This document shows, piece by piece, positions 25,461 to 38,577 of a stretch of 64,000 nucleotides of DNA; the first letter of the stretch is position 1, and each line of letters starts with the position of its first letter. Source of the stretch: Kalaharituber pfeilii (Eukaryota > Ascomycota > Pezizomycetes > Pezizales > Pezizaceae); the NCBI GenBank assembly GCA_015179045.1, contig WHUZ01000006.1, forward strand, positions 1,426,001 to 1,490,000, in the 5' to 3' direction. The translations under genes were made by a program, and so were the position numbers. The notes beneath the pieces are model-generated. The model did not search any database. It was not told where the DNA came from and was given only the letters and a program-made list of their open reading frames with translations.

Positions 25461-25989
25461 TGGCGATCTAATCTGGCCTGGCCTGGCCTGATCTGCTGGC
25501 GCCGGGGATGGCGACAAGGGCTCAGCTGGACGCTGCCTCCTCCGCAGGCAGGCTCGCAGGCTTTTCCTCGCCCTCCACCCGCGCCGTGCCCTTCAATCTC
25601 CAGCATCTCGTCCGCCTCGTCATCCGGCCCAGGCCCAGGCCCAGGCCCGGCCCCCACCTTGCTTGCACCGATCGATTGCGCGCTCAGCCATTCAGCGCGG
25701 CCTCTGTGTCCTCCCTGGGACGCACACAGCACTCGGCGAGGGACAGGCCACAGCAGCTTGTGATCACGGCGGCGGTGCGGTTTATGCGGCCAGTTCACGA
25801 CTTGCGATTTTCTTTTGCCTCTATTTTCCGCTTTACTTATATTTTTCCCTTTTCTGCTGCTACGATCACCCAGAGGCTGGGTTAGACGCACACAGCTCTC
25901 AGCTGAGAACTTACTCCCTGCCCTACGCCTCTTCGTGCAACGCAGCAGAAGCTTCACACAGCTACGCTTGTTCCGCCTACACCAGCACC

Positions 25990-28900
25990 ATGTCGTCGCA
26001 CAATTCGCACGCACCGAGAAAGGCGCCGTCCGCGCCAACGACTCCGGCGATCGTCGTGCTTTCGCCGACAAAGAACTGTTTGGTCAATTTGCCGGGCTCG
26101 CTGGTGAACGTGCTTGTTGGGTCGAATACGGTATGTCCCCTTGGATTGGTGTGTTGAAACTGGGGGAACGCAGTGCGATCGGGCTGTCAAAGTCGGGGAG
26201 GCAGCAAGGGACGAGTCGGGGGATGCATGGCAACTGTCAAAATCAACCAACGCTGACTTCCATACTCTACCCCCCCCACCCTTCCTTCCCCACAGCCCGC
26301 ACAAAACGTCATCGTCGAAGTCACCTGGAAAGCCACCTCCCAAACCACCGGCCTCACCACCACCCGCTCCGCCTTCCTAGGATGGACCGGCATGCAATCG
26401 AAGCGCAGGACCGCGGCGCCGACGAGCGCTCGCGGCGGCACGATGCGGGAGGAGGCTACGATCGAGATGGACCCGGCGTATGCAAGGACTGTGGGGCTGA
26501 CGGACGGGAATAAGGTGGGCTGTCTATGTTCAGTACAAGACTATGCTGGAGCTATGCTAATGCCTTGTGTAGGTCCATATATCGATACACATCGATCCCC
26601 CAATGTCCCACACTGTACATATCGAGCCCTCGACTCCCAGTGACTGGGAAAGTACGTTCCCTCTTCGTCCTTCTCTTCCCCCATCCTTCATTCAAGCTAA
26701 CTACGCCCCACAGTTATCGAACTCCACGCCTCGTACCTCGAGCTCAACCTTCTCTCCCAAATCCGTGCTCTCACTCTCTCCCACCCCCTCACAATCTACC
26801 TCTCCCCGACCTCCACCGCCTCCGTCAAAGTTACCAAAGTTGAGCCCGAAACCTCGCTCATCACCTCCGCACACTCTCCGGCCCAATTCTGCAAGATCTC
26901 GCCCGACGCCGAAGTCATTGTAGCCCCTAAAACTCGTCAGCGGAGGCAAAGTAAGAGTGCAAAGTCGACTGGGGGTTCCACAGCCGTCGGGAAGGGAGTA
27001 GCGCCAGGAACGAAGAAGAAGGCGGAGACAGGGTCCAGCGAGGGTGGGGGACTGTTTTTTAGGGGAGTGAGCTTGCCGACGGAGGATAAGGAGGAGATAG
27101 GCGAGGAGATTAAGGCAGGAGGAAAGGGCGTTGCAGTCTACCTGGATCCGGATGTGCTCGCCACCCCTCCTCTCCGAACTGCAGGTTACGTAACTGTCAC
27201 TGTCGTCCGTCCTCCGGGCCTCGCCCCACCCCAGGACCCCCAACAAGCCCAGCCAAACCCCCAGGACCAGGACGCACCCAATGCCGACCTCCTCCCCGCG
27301 ACAAAGGTCATCGCCAAGCTTATGCCCTGGGAAAACGCACCTGACATGAAACACATTGCCCTCTCCCGCGTACTCGCCAACGCCCTAGACATTTCTCAAC
27401 GTGTTGGAATCATAATCCGCATCGAGCCCGCCTGCCCGCAACTCTCCAAAACGATCAACATCAAAGTAAAAATCCATCCTTACTCTAAGCCACCCCCTGG
27501 GGATTCGTCGATGGTGAAGTGGGGCGGGAAACACAAAGCTTTGGAGAAGGAAGAAGGGGTGCGGAGATTAATTCAAGTTTTGGGCAAGAGGGAGCGCAAA
27601 AGAGATTTAGCAGTCATCACGGCACCGGGAGTCGCGGGGTCGGGATCAAATATCGGGATTTCCCCTCCGGAGCAGCCGAGTGCGGGGGAGGGGCTGCTTG
27701 AGGGGCCCATCACGGATGGTCTGGTGTTGCCGGCGATTCCGGAGTGTCCGCTTTGGGCAGGCGGGATCGTGAAGCTTGAGGTCAATCCTGCTCCGGCAGA
27801 GCAGGGGAAAGACGGCGCGACCTCAGGAGCGGGGAAGCAGATTAATTGGTTTTTGCCCATCGAGAGGAAGTATACCCTCGAGCTTTCCTCTGAGGCGAAT
27901 AGACCCATCATATCTCCGACCCTCAAGTATGAGAATCAGCTGTTGACGCCGCCGTCGCCGCCGTCGACGCCGATTGTGGGGGTGGACGGCGTCGTGGACA
28001 ATATAGTTAATAATTTAGTCGCAAGTAGCTCCGTGCTTTTGGCGGGCCCCCACCTCGCGGGCAAGAGCTCGATCCTGAACTTGGTTGCCAGTAGGCTCCG
28101 GAAAGGGCCGTACTACTACCAAGTCATCAACCCTGGCCCGATGGGCCGCTTCGCCGAGGAACGAGTTGCCGTGATTAAAGACGAGTTTACCCGCTGGTTC
28201 ATGATGGCGCGGTTCGCGGCCTCCTTGTCCACAGGCGGAGAGACGGGGGGTTACGGTGGCGCCGTGGTGATACTAGACGACCTTGAGCGGGTTTGTAAGG
28301 CCGAGAGCGCCGAGCCCGGCGCAGTAGGGGACTCTGGAAGAGCGAGGCAAATTGCGGAGGTGGTAGTCGGGGTCATGAGGAGGTTTGCGACAGATGGGAC
28401 AAGCAGGGGAGGTAGCGGGGGAGGGAATGTGGTAGTGCTCGGTGCGTGCAGCGGGAAGGAGAATGTACATTCGTGGTTGGTTGGGGGAAGAGGGTTCAGG
28501 GAGGTAGTGAGTCTCAAGGGGCCGGATAGGGACGGGAGAAGGAGGATACTGGAGGGGGTGGTAGGTGCCTTGTATGCGAATAAGGAGAAGGAGAAGGATA
28601 AAGCGTCCGGGTCGGGATCTACGAGTTCAGAGTTGGTCAAGAAGGGGACGGTGCCCGAGAAAGAGCTCGACCTGCTCGAAATTGCCGGCCAAACCGATGG
28701 TTACATGCCCGGAGACCTCGTTCTCCTTGTTGGCCGCGCCCGACACGAAGCAGTCGTCCGCGTCGTCGACGAATGTAAGGACGATTATGCCGCACTTCCA
28801 AACACCTCCTTCGAGCTCGAACTCAAGCGCTCCGACTTTGACAACGCACTCAAGGGCTTCGTGCCCGTCGGTCTCCGCGGCGTTAAGCTACAAACTTCTG

Positions 28901-30135
28901 GTGTGAACTGGAACGATATTGGCGGGCTCCGGGAGACACGACAAACCTTACTCGAGACCCTCGAGTGGCCAACCAAGTACGCCCCCATTTTCGCCAATTG
29001 CCCGCTGCGGCTCCGATCCGGGCTGCTGCTGTATGGGTATCCCGGGTGTGGCAAGACACTGCTGGCTTCCGCGGTCGCGGGCGAGTGCGGGCTTAACTTT
29101 ATTTCTGTCAAAGGTCCCGAGATCCTCAACAAGTATATTGGTGCATCCGAGAAGTCCGTCCGCGACCTCTTTGAGCGCGCGAGCTCCGCGAAACCCTGTG
29201 TTCTCTTCTTTGACGAATTTGACTCTATTGCGCCCAAGCGTGGGCACGACTCCACTGGTGTCACGGACCGGGTCGTCAACCAGATGCTGACGCAGATGGA
29301 TGGTGCTGAAGGGCTAGAAGGCGTCTATGTGCTTGCGGCGACGAGCCGGCCTGATCTTATTGACCCCGCGCTGCTGAGACCTGGGAGATTGGACAAGAGC
29401 TTGCTTTGCGACTTGCCGGACTTCGGGGACAGAGTGGATATTTTGAGGGCGCTGTCCAGGAACAAGCTTGAGGTTGACGAAGGGGTGCAGCTAGAGGAAA
29501 TCGCGAGGAGGACGGAGGGGTACAGCGGGGCGGATCTGCAGGCGGTGTTATACAATGCTCACCTCGAAGCCATACACGACGTTATCGAGGAAGAGGAACG
29601 CCGAGTTGAAGCTGCGGAAGGGTCAGGTGGAGACGGGGACCACCACAACCATCAGAGGTCGGATGCCGGAGGTACCGGAGATCCGATGGCCGACCACGAG
29701 TTCTTCCAGTTTGTGTTTGGCGATGCCAAGGGCAAGGTCCATGTCGGACCGAACGGGATGCCGCTCCCTGCGCCCCCCGTCGCCGAGTCCCGATCGAAGC
29801 GGCTAGCCGAGCGGGCTGCGATGCTTGCTAAGCTTGATTTGCTGAAGAAGCGGGCCCGCGGGGGTGCGAGCGGCGCCAGCGGCTCCACCAAGGGAGCGGC
29901 TGCAGGTAATGGTGGAGGGACAGTAAACGGCAAGGACGGCGCAAAGGAGCACGGCGAGGTGGTGATCACGTGGAGTCATATTGAAAAGTCCCTCGCGACG
30001 ACGCGGAGCTCGATTTCAGCGGAGGAGAGGAAGAGGCTGAGGGGGATTTATAAGGAGTTTGTGGGGAGTAGGAATGGGGAGATGAAGAGTGGGGAGGGGA
30101 GCACGGAGGTGGGAGGGAGGAGTAGTTTGATGTAG
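25990..30135 (+). CDS. PEX1: peroxin-1 (PEX1), peroxisomal AAA ATPase
   Basis: Exons 25990-26130, 26296-26514, 26573-26651 and 26714-30135 encode 1286 residues in a closed frame. Pex1, with Pex6, extracts ubiquitinated Pex5 from the peroxisome membrane so that the import receptor recycles. The N-terminal ~170 residues match the Pex1 double-psi-barrel region (LVNLPGSLVNVL, SAFLGWTGM, VHISIHIDPPMSHTVHIEP). D1 has Walker A GPHLAGKSS (about 590) and Walker B VVILDDLERV (about 663). D2, the more conserved ring, has Walker A GYPGCGKT (about 921-928), Walker B VLFFDEFDS (about 975), and downstream RPDLIDPALLRPGRLDK with arginines. A linker rich in Pro/Gln/Gly near residues 270-290 and a Gly/Ser/His-rich insert near 1110-1210 lengthen it beyond yeast Pex1 (1043). 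The late motif ITWSHIEKSLATTRSSIS is typical of AAA C-termini. It is divergent from MCM7. Confidence 0.96.
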
Positions 30136-30726
30136 GGTGGGTGTGGTAGGGGGTTGTATCAGGAGGAAGAGTGGAGATTGTGGCTCTCGAAGTTAAGTTG
30201 CGAATTTTTACTTTGTATCGATCGTTTGAGGGAGGGAATAGAAAGATCTTGAATATCAAAACGTTACTAGTTCAAGTTAGTAGTATATCAAATGAGTTTT
30301 TATATTTTTACCTATTATTCACAGGGATAAAACTTGATAATTTACAGCAAAGACAAAAAAAAAAATTGATGGTTTTGTTTGTTGTTTTTTTCTTTGCTTT
30401 TTTTTTTTTTTTTATAGTTAGGACAGGCCGTTTTCCTTTTTTTTTTTTTTTTTTTCGGGGTGTGGGGGGGGGAAGGGAGAAAGGAATCTTATGATAGTAT
30501 TCTGCTTAGTAAGCTCGTATCTTGTTTTTGTATCCCTATTTATTAGATATGGAGATCAAGTAAGGGTGTTATCATACTTGAGATTAGAATTAGCTTACTT
30601 GCGTTGGCCCCGTGGCCTTGCTTGCTTTTGTTATGATGATATGTACTGTTACTGTTACTGTTACTGTTTCTGGACTTGAAAAAGGTCTCTGCTCTCCCCC
30701 CAACCTCTTCCCCCCACGAAGGGAAC

Positions 30727-30748
30727 GGGGGTGGGGGTGGGGCGGGGG
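30727..30748 (+). other. G-quadruplex-forming motif
   Basis: Four G runs of 5, 5, 4 and 5 are separated by single bases T, T and C. This is the tightest class of intramolecular G-quadruplex motif. It lies about 600 nt downstream of the PEX1 stop. Confidence 0.7.
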
Positions 30749-32169
30749 AGCTTGAAGAAATTTGTGTAGTTAGTATACTAAGGCTAACATAGCGAAAAAA
30801 AAAATCAAAAAAAAAAAAAGAAAAGAAAAAAGGGCTATTCTAGGCCTAGGAATGACCGTTAATCATCCCATTCTATACTTTACTTGGTCTCCATGGGCTT
30901 TGTATTCCAAGCCAAAAAAAAAAAAAAGAAAAAAAAAAAAAAAAAAAAAAAGGATGCAAGGAGATCAGTGCTACTAGCGTTGAGAGTTTTGTTTTCTCTG
31001 GATTTGCAAATCGATATATATTATGTTAAATAGTCAGCCGAAGTACTTGTGCATTTTAGAATAGATGAGTGAGTGTTCTCGCCGCCCAGATCATTGCGGT
31101 ATAGATCTACGGATGGTCTGGGCGCGAGACTAGGCATTGATTGGCAGCCTCCATTGTTACACTACCAATTTAGGAAACTGGCATCCACATGCTTGTTCGT
31201 AGGCTTGCCTATATTCTCAGGGGACGAGAATAGTTGGGCTGACGTGCGGAAAAGAGGAAAAGAAGACAAACAAATTAAACTAAAGCAAAAGAACGCTTAA
31301 CCAGACTTACTGAAGTTGCTTTCGTTTCAGGCTGAGTAAACTTGGCGCGATGTGCGAGATTTGTGATCAGACTTTACGTCATACTAGTAAGCAACCATGT
31401 CACGACGTTGAGCCAATTTATGCTTGTGGTACTTGTACAGGCTGAGGGGCACACTTTGAGGTTTCTTTCAGCAAAAGCGAATACAAGCTCTTAAAAAGTG
31501 GTCTTCGTGCTATCTGGGTGTTGCCATGAGTGCAGTGGCACAATGAGGAATAAATACTCTGAAAATTAATTCCTATCACTAACAACGATGCATAGAGAAG
31601 TCCTAAAACTCATGTCGAGCTATCTTTTGGGGAGGAGCTGGGAATCGGACCAGGCGAGAAGCTGTGTTTCCGAATAAGTGCGTAAGGCATGTGCAGTGTA
31701 TATAGCCGCAATTTACTTAATATAAACAGTGTCTCGCAGTATGCTACACGGTCTCAGTGAAATTGGCTTAGCACTTGATATAGTACTTGCACTGGGTTAT
31801 ATGATTGGTTTTGGTGAGGCTTTTTCAAGTCATTACATATTCCTTTATCAAGATAATAAAGTATATTAGCATATAAACGGCGGCTCTATATTGAAATTCA
31901 CAACCTGAGGAAATGGACCCTTGCTGATATTGACTGTTGCACAAACCTGAGTAGGATGACAATTCGCAGGCGGTTAGCAGTGCAGTGCGTAATCAAGGAT
32001 AGGCGAACTGCCCAAGGCTAGATGAGGTTTTTGCAGCTGAGTGAATTGCCTGAAGCATGTGAGCTGGAAATGAGAGTTTCAGCGAATAAAATGTTGAATA
32101 AATACGAGGAAGAGCTGACCTTTGAGTGAGAAGAGCACTACTACATGTGACGTGAGATGAGGGACAGGC

Positions 32170-32189
32170 GGGGGGGGGGGGGGGGGGGG
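32170..32189 (+). repeat. 20-nt G homopolymer
   Basis: An uninterrupted G run in the region upstream of GDB1. Its true length is likely uncertain because such runs are error-prone in every sequencing method. Confidence 0.85.
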
Positions 32190-33207
32190 TTGGAAGGCCG
32201 GACAGCGGCCAGCTTTGGGTGACGGCGTAGTATGAAGGATGGGGAAAGGAGACAGTGCGGGTACGAGAGCAGATAGGGAGATCAGTCGATGGAGAAGTGG
32301 GGAGAATGTTGTAGGAGTCCGATGCACTCGCAGGGCGGCCACAGCCAATTGGGCGGCCCCGGGGCGAGGTGCGCCTTCTTGAAGCGCATTCCAGTCCTCT
32401 CGGGCTCCGCCCTCCACGCGCCCGCCGCCCCGGCAATCATTCGGCTCTGCGCAAGCAGCCCAGTTGCAAAGGCTCTTGCTGCGCTGGCCGGCCATGGCGG
32501 CCCCCTCTGGAGCACGCTGCTGCTTGTCCTGCTGCCTGCCGGCTTCTTGGAGCGCTGGCCGCCTGCCCGGCATATGGCGCTGCATGCTGTGCTATGCGAG
32601 ATAGGGCGCGGTGATTGCGTGCGCTCGCCGCGGGCCCACCGTCAACCACCAGCCCGCCGCCCCCCCCCCCCCCCTCCCCCACAGCCCTACACTTGGGACG
32701 ATTGTTCGCTGTAAGCCCGTGTGTGATCGTGGGATCTTGGAGCGCATAGTATCTGCACCACTAAATCTGCGCCCCCGCGCCCCGCCCACGGAGCACTGCT
32801 GCCGTTTGGTGCGCTGCTCAGCTCATATATCTCGCCCTCTGACCCATGGCTGCCCGCATCTCCTGCGCCCTCCTATGAGCAGCCCAGCGACTGGCACTTC
32901 TCTGCGCATCGTGGGCGCTCTCGTCTCGATACGTATCCATCTCTCGATCGTCTACATACTAGCTAGGTGCTTGGAGCGGGACAAGGAATTCAAGCACAAG
33001 TAAGAAAGCAGCCCGAAATAGAGGTAGCAAGGTCACCGCAGCACAAACGCCTGGTGCAAGGCTAGCAAGGTCAGCGCAACCGAGCAGAAAAAGGAGAACG
33101 GAAAAGCGAAGGGGGGGAAGGAGGAAGGCAGAGCTGCCGAACAATAAACTTGATTGGGCTTTCCAGTCCGCGCATCCCCGCCCCTCCGCTGCCCCGCCGC
33201 CCCGGCC

Positions 33208-33221
33208 CTTGCAATTGCAAG
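33208..33221. promoter_or_regulatory. perfect 14-bp palindrome upstream of GDB1
   Basis: CTTGCAATTGCAAG is a perfect inverted repeat about 285 nt before the chosen GDB1 start. It is flanked by CCGCTG on the left and CAGCGG on the right, an outer inverted pair. It may be a dimeric factor site; the factor is unknown. Confidence 0.35.
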
Positions 33222-33503
33222 TGCAGCGGGCTGGTCTGTAGGGCGCGGTGCCCCCGCTGGCACGCCCCGTCGCCGCCGCGGACGAGAGGGCGCGCCGTAA
33301 GGATGTCCATAGGAAAGAGGTACATGTCCGCTCCCCTAGCTCGAGCTCTCGGAATCCGCTACCACACCGCATATCCCACCATCACCCCGCTGCGGCTTTT
33401 ATACCCCTCCACCGCCCACCGCGAAGAGGACCACAGCACCGGCAGCACCAGCAGCACCAGCAGCATCAGCAGCAGCCAGCGGAAACTGAACGGAACATCA
33501 GCC

Positions 33504-36500
33504 ATGTCGCAACCAACAATCCATCTCCTCACGCTCCTGGACGACGGGTCCCCGGACATTGTCGGCAATTACATCAACCTCCCCCCACCCACGCAGCCCT
33601 ACACCCTCCGGTTTGCAATTCAGGGGGCAAGCTCAATCTGCCGCGAGGGAAGCTTATGGGTGAATGTTCCTGCTGCTGGAGAGGAGTTTCAGCGGAATAA
33701 GTTTAGGAAGTTTGAGTGCGTCCACCCCCCCCCCCCATAGCTAAAACTTCTCCCGTGCGAGATTGCAGTAAAAAGAAAGCAACCGTCAAGTTTGCGGGTG
33801 CATGAAGCTAATATGTGATCAAGTCTAACACCGCATTTCAACCGAACCATTTACGTTGACGTTACTATCGACCGACCGGGCGCATTCGCGTACTATGTAG
33901 CATACAGCCCATCACCACCATTCACTGCTTCTTCAAACTCCTCTGAGGAGGCTCACCGGCCCACGCAAACCTCCACTTATTATTTCACGGTCCCACCAAA
34001 CTTGACTATCAATGGTCAGCCCATCCCACTAGATTCTCTCTCCATCATCAGTGTTGTCTCGAAGTGGCTTGGTCCAGTCTCGGAATGGGCACCCCATTTG
34101 TCTTACATTTCCCGAAAGGGTTACAATATGATCCACTTCACCCCAATACAGCAACGAGGTGACAGTAATTCTCCATATTCCCTTGCCAACCATCTTGCTT
34201 TTGATCCGGAAGCATTCCCCAACGGCCAACAAGACGTAGTGAAGGTTATTGGGGATATGGAGAAGGAATATGGAATTCTGAGCTTGACAGATGTTGTCTG
34301 GAATCACACTGCGCCAAATTCGGAATGGCTTGCTGAACACCCCGAATCGGGATACAACCTTGCCACAGCACCGTGGCTTGAAAGCGCATATGAGCTCGAT
34401 ACAGCGTTGCTGGAGTTCGGGCAAAAACTTGAGAGCTATGACCTCCCAACAGAGTTGAAAACCACAGACGACCTTCTGCTGGTTATGGAAGGGATCAAGA
34501 AGCATTTGCTTGAGGAGCTTGCACTCTGGGAGTACTACGTCATTGACGTTAAGCGAGATTCAGCTCTCGGTATTGAAGCATGGAAAAATGGCAAGGGGCG
34601 AGATGGATTGGAAGGGTGGAAGAAAGATCTCGGAATCTTCCACAAGGCTGCGGCCGTCGTCAAGGCTGGTTTGCAAGGTGCAGAGAGAATGGGTGAGCGG
34701 TTTAGGAGAAGAATTAATCCCGAAGCTGGTGCTGCATTTTTGTACTCCCAGTTTGGCTCACCAGCTGGGCCGCAACACATTGATTCGGCTCTAGACGCCT
34801 ATAAGAAGGTCCTTGATGAAATAAACCTTCCCTTCTACAAGGAATATGACGCAGATAAGGAAGAAATCCTTGAGCAGCTCTATAATAGGATCAAGTATCT
34901 GAAGCTCGACGAACATGGGCCAAAGCAGGGACCCATTACAGAGACCTCACCTTTGGTCGAGACATATTTCACAAGACTCCCATTGAACAGTGTTACGGAG
35001 AAACATCCAAAGGGATCACTTTATCTGGCCAGTAATGGATGGATCTGGAATGCCAATCCTCTCGTCGATTTTGCCGGCCCGCATTCACGAGCCTACCTTC
35101 GCAGAGAGGTCATTAGTTGGGGAGACTGCGTTAAATTACGTTACGGAACCGGCCCTGAGGACTCGCCCTTCCTATGGGAACACATGAAAACCTATACCAA
35201 GCTGATGGCTTCTTGTTTCCATGGATTCAGAATAGACAATTGCCATTCCACCCCATTGCACGTTGCTGAGTACTTCCTTGACGCAGCCAGAGAAGTCAGA
35301 AAAGATCTTTACGTCGTTGCGGAACTATTCACTGGAGACGAGAAAATGGACAAGATGTATGTCGAACGATTGGCTCTGGCAAGCTTGATTCGTGAGGCGA
35401 TGCAAGCCTGGGGAACTGGAGAACTCAGCAGGCTTGTACACAGGCATGGAGGACGGCCAATTGGAAGCTTTGAGCCAGAATCCGGTACTGGCCTGCTCGG
35501 TCAGGGAACAGGTGCTGGAGAAGTCGTGAAGATAGTAACTGGTTCGCCAATTCATGCCTTGTTCATGGACTGTACACATGATAACGAGACGCCTGCTCAA
35601 AAGCGAGAAGCTAAAGATACTCTACCTAATGGTGCTTTGGTTGCTATGTGTGATTGTGCAGTTGGGTCAGTATATGGATATGATGAAGTCTACCCGAAAT
35701 TGCTGGACGTGGTCAACGAGAAGAGACTTTATTCAGCCCCTCCACCTCCTCCAGGAGTAACTGCGTCCGCGGTTGAGGAAGAATCTGCTGGTCTCAGTGG
35801 CGTACCCCGTATCAAGCGCATCCTAAACAAGATCCATGAGAAGATGACCAGGGAAGGCTACCAGGAGATGCACGTTCATCATGAAGGAGAATATATCACC
35901 ATTCACAGAGTCAAGCCTGGTGTCAACAAAGGTTACTTCCTTATCGCTCATACTGCTTTCCAAGGGTACGGCGAGAAAAGGGGCGACATAAAGCCGATAA
36001 GTTTGCCTGGAAGTAAGGTCAAGCTGATTGGAGGTTGGCATCTTAACGTCAAGGACACCGATAAGGATAAAGAGGTTGTTATTCAAGCAAATGATTGGCT
36101 CACCGGCTTGGAAAATGATGTGCAAAATCTCGTCATGGGGGATGTCCAGGAGAATTATAACACAGAAGAGGTTGGTGTAGTATCAACAATAACGGTTCCT
36201 GACTTTTTTCCTCCTGGGTCGATTGCCCTTTACGAGACCTGGGTTCCCGGTAGCGCCGCCAGTAATCAACCAGAAGGTGCCGAAGTGTACGATCTTGATA
36301 GCTTCCTGATTGCTGGCGCTAAGGAGGCAGTGAGTAAGTTGAACCTCGTTGATCTTAACTTCTTGCTGTACAAGTCCGAGCCAGAAGAAAAGGATATTAG
36401 TGGGGGTAGAGATAGTACATACAATATCCCTGGCTTTGGAAGCCTTGTTTACGGAGGATTGCAAGGCTGGTGGAGTATCATGGAGCCAATTGTTGAAAAG

Positions 36501-38577
36501 AATGATCTCGCTCACCCATTATGTCAGCATCTCCGAGATGGTACTTGGCCATTAGGCTACATCATTGGTCGAATTCAGCGGGAGATTGATGATAACTTTG
36601 GTGGGGAAGGAAAGAAAGAGCGACTAGGGCCTGTGAAGGATTGGTTTGCAGCAAGACTAGAAAGAATAGAGAGGGTTCCCAGCTGGCTGAGACCAAGGTG
36701 CTTTGGTTTGGTTGTTGGGGAAGCGTATGTCAGGAGCGTTGAGCGAGCGGTAGATTTGATGGGTGGATGCTTGGTAGAACAAGACACTCCAACAGGCAAC
36801 ACAGGGAGGCGAAGTGGATTTCTGAGAGAACTGGCTCTCGTTGGGGTCCAAGTTACTGGGTATGTATCAATCCTATGGCTTGAGTGATATATCTACTGAC
36901 CATATGTTGAAGGCTTAATAAGACAACCTCTCTTTACCCTGATAGGGCCGTTCCTTGCATGGCAGCAGGTCTCCCTCACTTTGCCTACGATTATATGCGA
37001 TGCTGGGGCCGAGATATCTTTATTTCGCTTCGCGGACTTTATCTAGCAACAGGGCGATATGCTGAAGCCAAAGAGCACATTCTTGCCTTCGCGTCAGTTT
37101 TGAAGCATGGTATGATTCCAAACCTTCTCGATGCCGGGCGAAAACCGCGGTATAACGCACGGGACAGTATCTGGTTCTGGTTGCAATGTTTGCAAGATTA
37201 TACCAAAATAGCGCCTCATGGAATTGAGATACTTAATGAGACCGTCAAGCGTAGATTCCTGCCATACGACGATGAGTGGTTTGACCTCTCAGATTCCCGA
37301 GCATATTCTCGCTCAAGCACAATTGCTGAAATTATCCAAGAGGCATTGCAAAGGCACGCTTGGGGTATGGCTTTCCGGGAGGCAAATGCCGGGCAAGTTC
37401 TAGACTCGAACATGAGATGGGAGGGTTTTTTCATTCAGAACGGAGTAAAGGACTGGTCCAAGCCATTTGTCGGTGGTGGAAGTAGGTGGAATTGCGGAAC
37501 GTGGATGGACAAGAATGGGGAGTCGGATATCGCGGGTAATAAGGGGGTTCCTGGAAGTCCGAGAGATGGAGCAGCTGTTGAAATCACCGGCTTGCTCTAC
37601 TCAACTTTACGTTGGGTAGCAGACCTCAACAGGCGAGGGCTTTACCAATGGGACAGTGTGCAAACTTCTACTGATCAAAGGACCCCAATTTCCTTCACTG
37701 AATGGGCAGATCGAATCAAAGCCAACTTCGAAAGATGCTACTATGTGCCCCTTGATCCAGCTGAAGATTCCAATCACGAGATCGACCAGAGGTTTGTCCT
37801 GACCCGAGGTATATACAAGGACTTGTATGGTTCTTCGGTTCTTATTGGGGCACTTGACGGCGATCGGGATGAAGGGAGGGAGGACTACCGCTTCAGGCCT
37901 AATTTTTTTATCGCAATGACAGTGGCACCAGATCTTTTCAACCCCGAGCACGCATTGAAGGCGATTGAGCTTGCAGATCAGGAATTAAGGGGGCCTATTG
38001 GAATGGCTACACTTCAGTAAGTTTTCAAAACGTGGAACTAAGAGTGTTATATTTACTAATCTATCTTAATGTAGTCCCAAGGATATCAATTACCGGCCCT
38101 ACTATATCAATTCAGACAACTCTAGTAAGGCTATTACCCTCAACTAGGACATGGGCAGCTGGAAACTAATAATGGAACTCAGGGGATTTCTTGGTTTCTA
38201 GAGGCCGAAACTATCACCAAGGCCCAGAATGGGTCTGGCCCACTGGATACTTCCTTCGAGCTATGCTGAAATTTGACATTGCCCGCAAGAAAACTCGTGA
38301 GGAACGCGTAGAGACATATCAGCAAATTACACGACGCCTTGTTGAATGCCGCAAGCATATCAAGGACAGTGTGTGGAAGGGCCTCGCTGAGTTGACACAG
38401 AAGAATGGAGAGTTTTGTCCCGACTCTGTAAGTTTATTTTTCAACTATATTTCAAATGCTGTACTGACGTGGCTACAGTCTCCAACACAGGCATGGAGTG
38501 CCGCTTGCCTCATTGACCTCTTCTATGACTGCGACAAATCCCATCAAGAGTGGGAAAGTAGGCAAGAAGTTTCTTAG
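33504..38577 (+). CDS. GDB1: glycogen debranching enzyme (bifunctional glucanotransferase / amylo-1,6-glucosidase)
   Basis: Exons 33504-33715, 33824-36859, 36946-38016, 38075-38124, 38183-38427 and 38479-38577 encode 1570 residues with no break (yeast Gdb1 is 1536). The enzyme moves maltotriosyl stubs and then hydrolyses the remaining alpha-1,6 glucose, completing glycogen breakdown in the cytosol. The transferase half has the GH13-type triad: Asp in FRIDNCHSTP (about 540), Glu in YVVAELFTG (about 568) and Asp in MDCTHDNETP (about 653). The glucosidase half has MRCWGRDIFISLRG, LLDAGRKPRYNARDS (about 1145), CGTWMDKNGESD and GRNYHQGPEWVW. The junction KFRKFD-LTPHFNRT fixes the first acceptor. 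I chose ATG 33504 because MSQPTIHLLTLLDDGSPD aligns with family starts. An upstream in-frame ATG at 33303 would add 67 basic, Ser-rich residues; this is probably leader but is not excluded. Confidence 0.96.

Larger units (their letters stand above)
25183..25989. promoter_or_regulatory. divergent promoter MCM7 / PEX1
   Basis: 807 bp separate the two start codons. The region contains an ACGCGT box at 25388-25393, three consecutive TTATC units at 25446-25460, short CCTGG and GGCCCA-type tandem repeats near 25470-25490 and 25629-25650, and GC-rich sequence. Open frames crossing it on both strands lack domains and are not called. Confidence 0.6.
30136..33503. other. 3.4-kb intergenic region PEX1 - GDB1
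   Basis: The left half has many A and T homopolymers (about 30355-30455, 30795-30830, 30914-30952), a tandem TGTTAC repeat near 30645-30668 and a G-quadruplex motif. The right half (about 32150-33300) is GC-rich, with a 20-nt G run, CCAATTGG near 32345 and a palindrome at 33208-33221. Frames of 80-170 codons at 32080-33370 overlap on both strands and are compositionally driven; none is called. The last ~200 bp are the GDB1 leader or an in-frame N-terminal extension. Confidence 0.55.

Noticed and set aside
25451..26071. 206-codon minus-strand frame in the MCM7/PEX1 promoter
   Set aside because: Low-complexity Arg/Gly/Pro content, no domain, and it overlaps the PEX1 start.
32079..33372. Several long GC-rich frames on both strands upstream of GDB1
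   Set aside because: They overlap each other in several frames, cross homopolymer C or G runs and have no recognisable motifs; composition explains the lack of stops.
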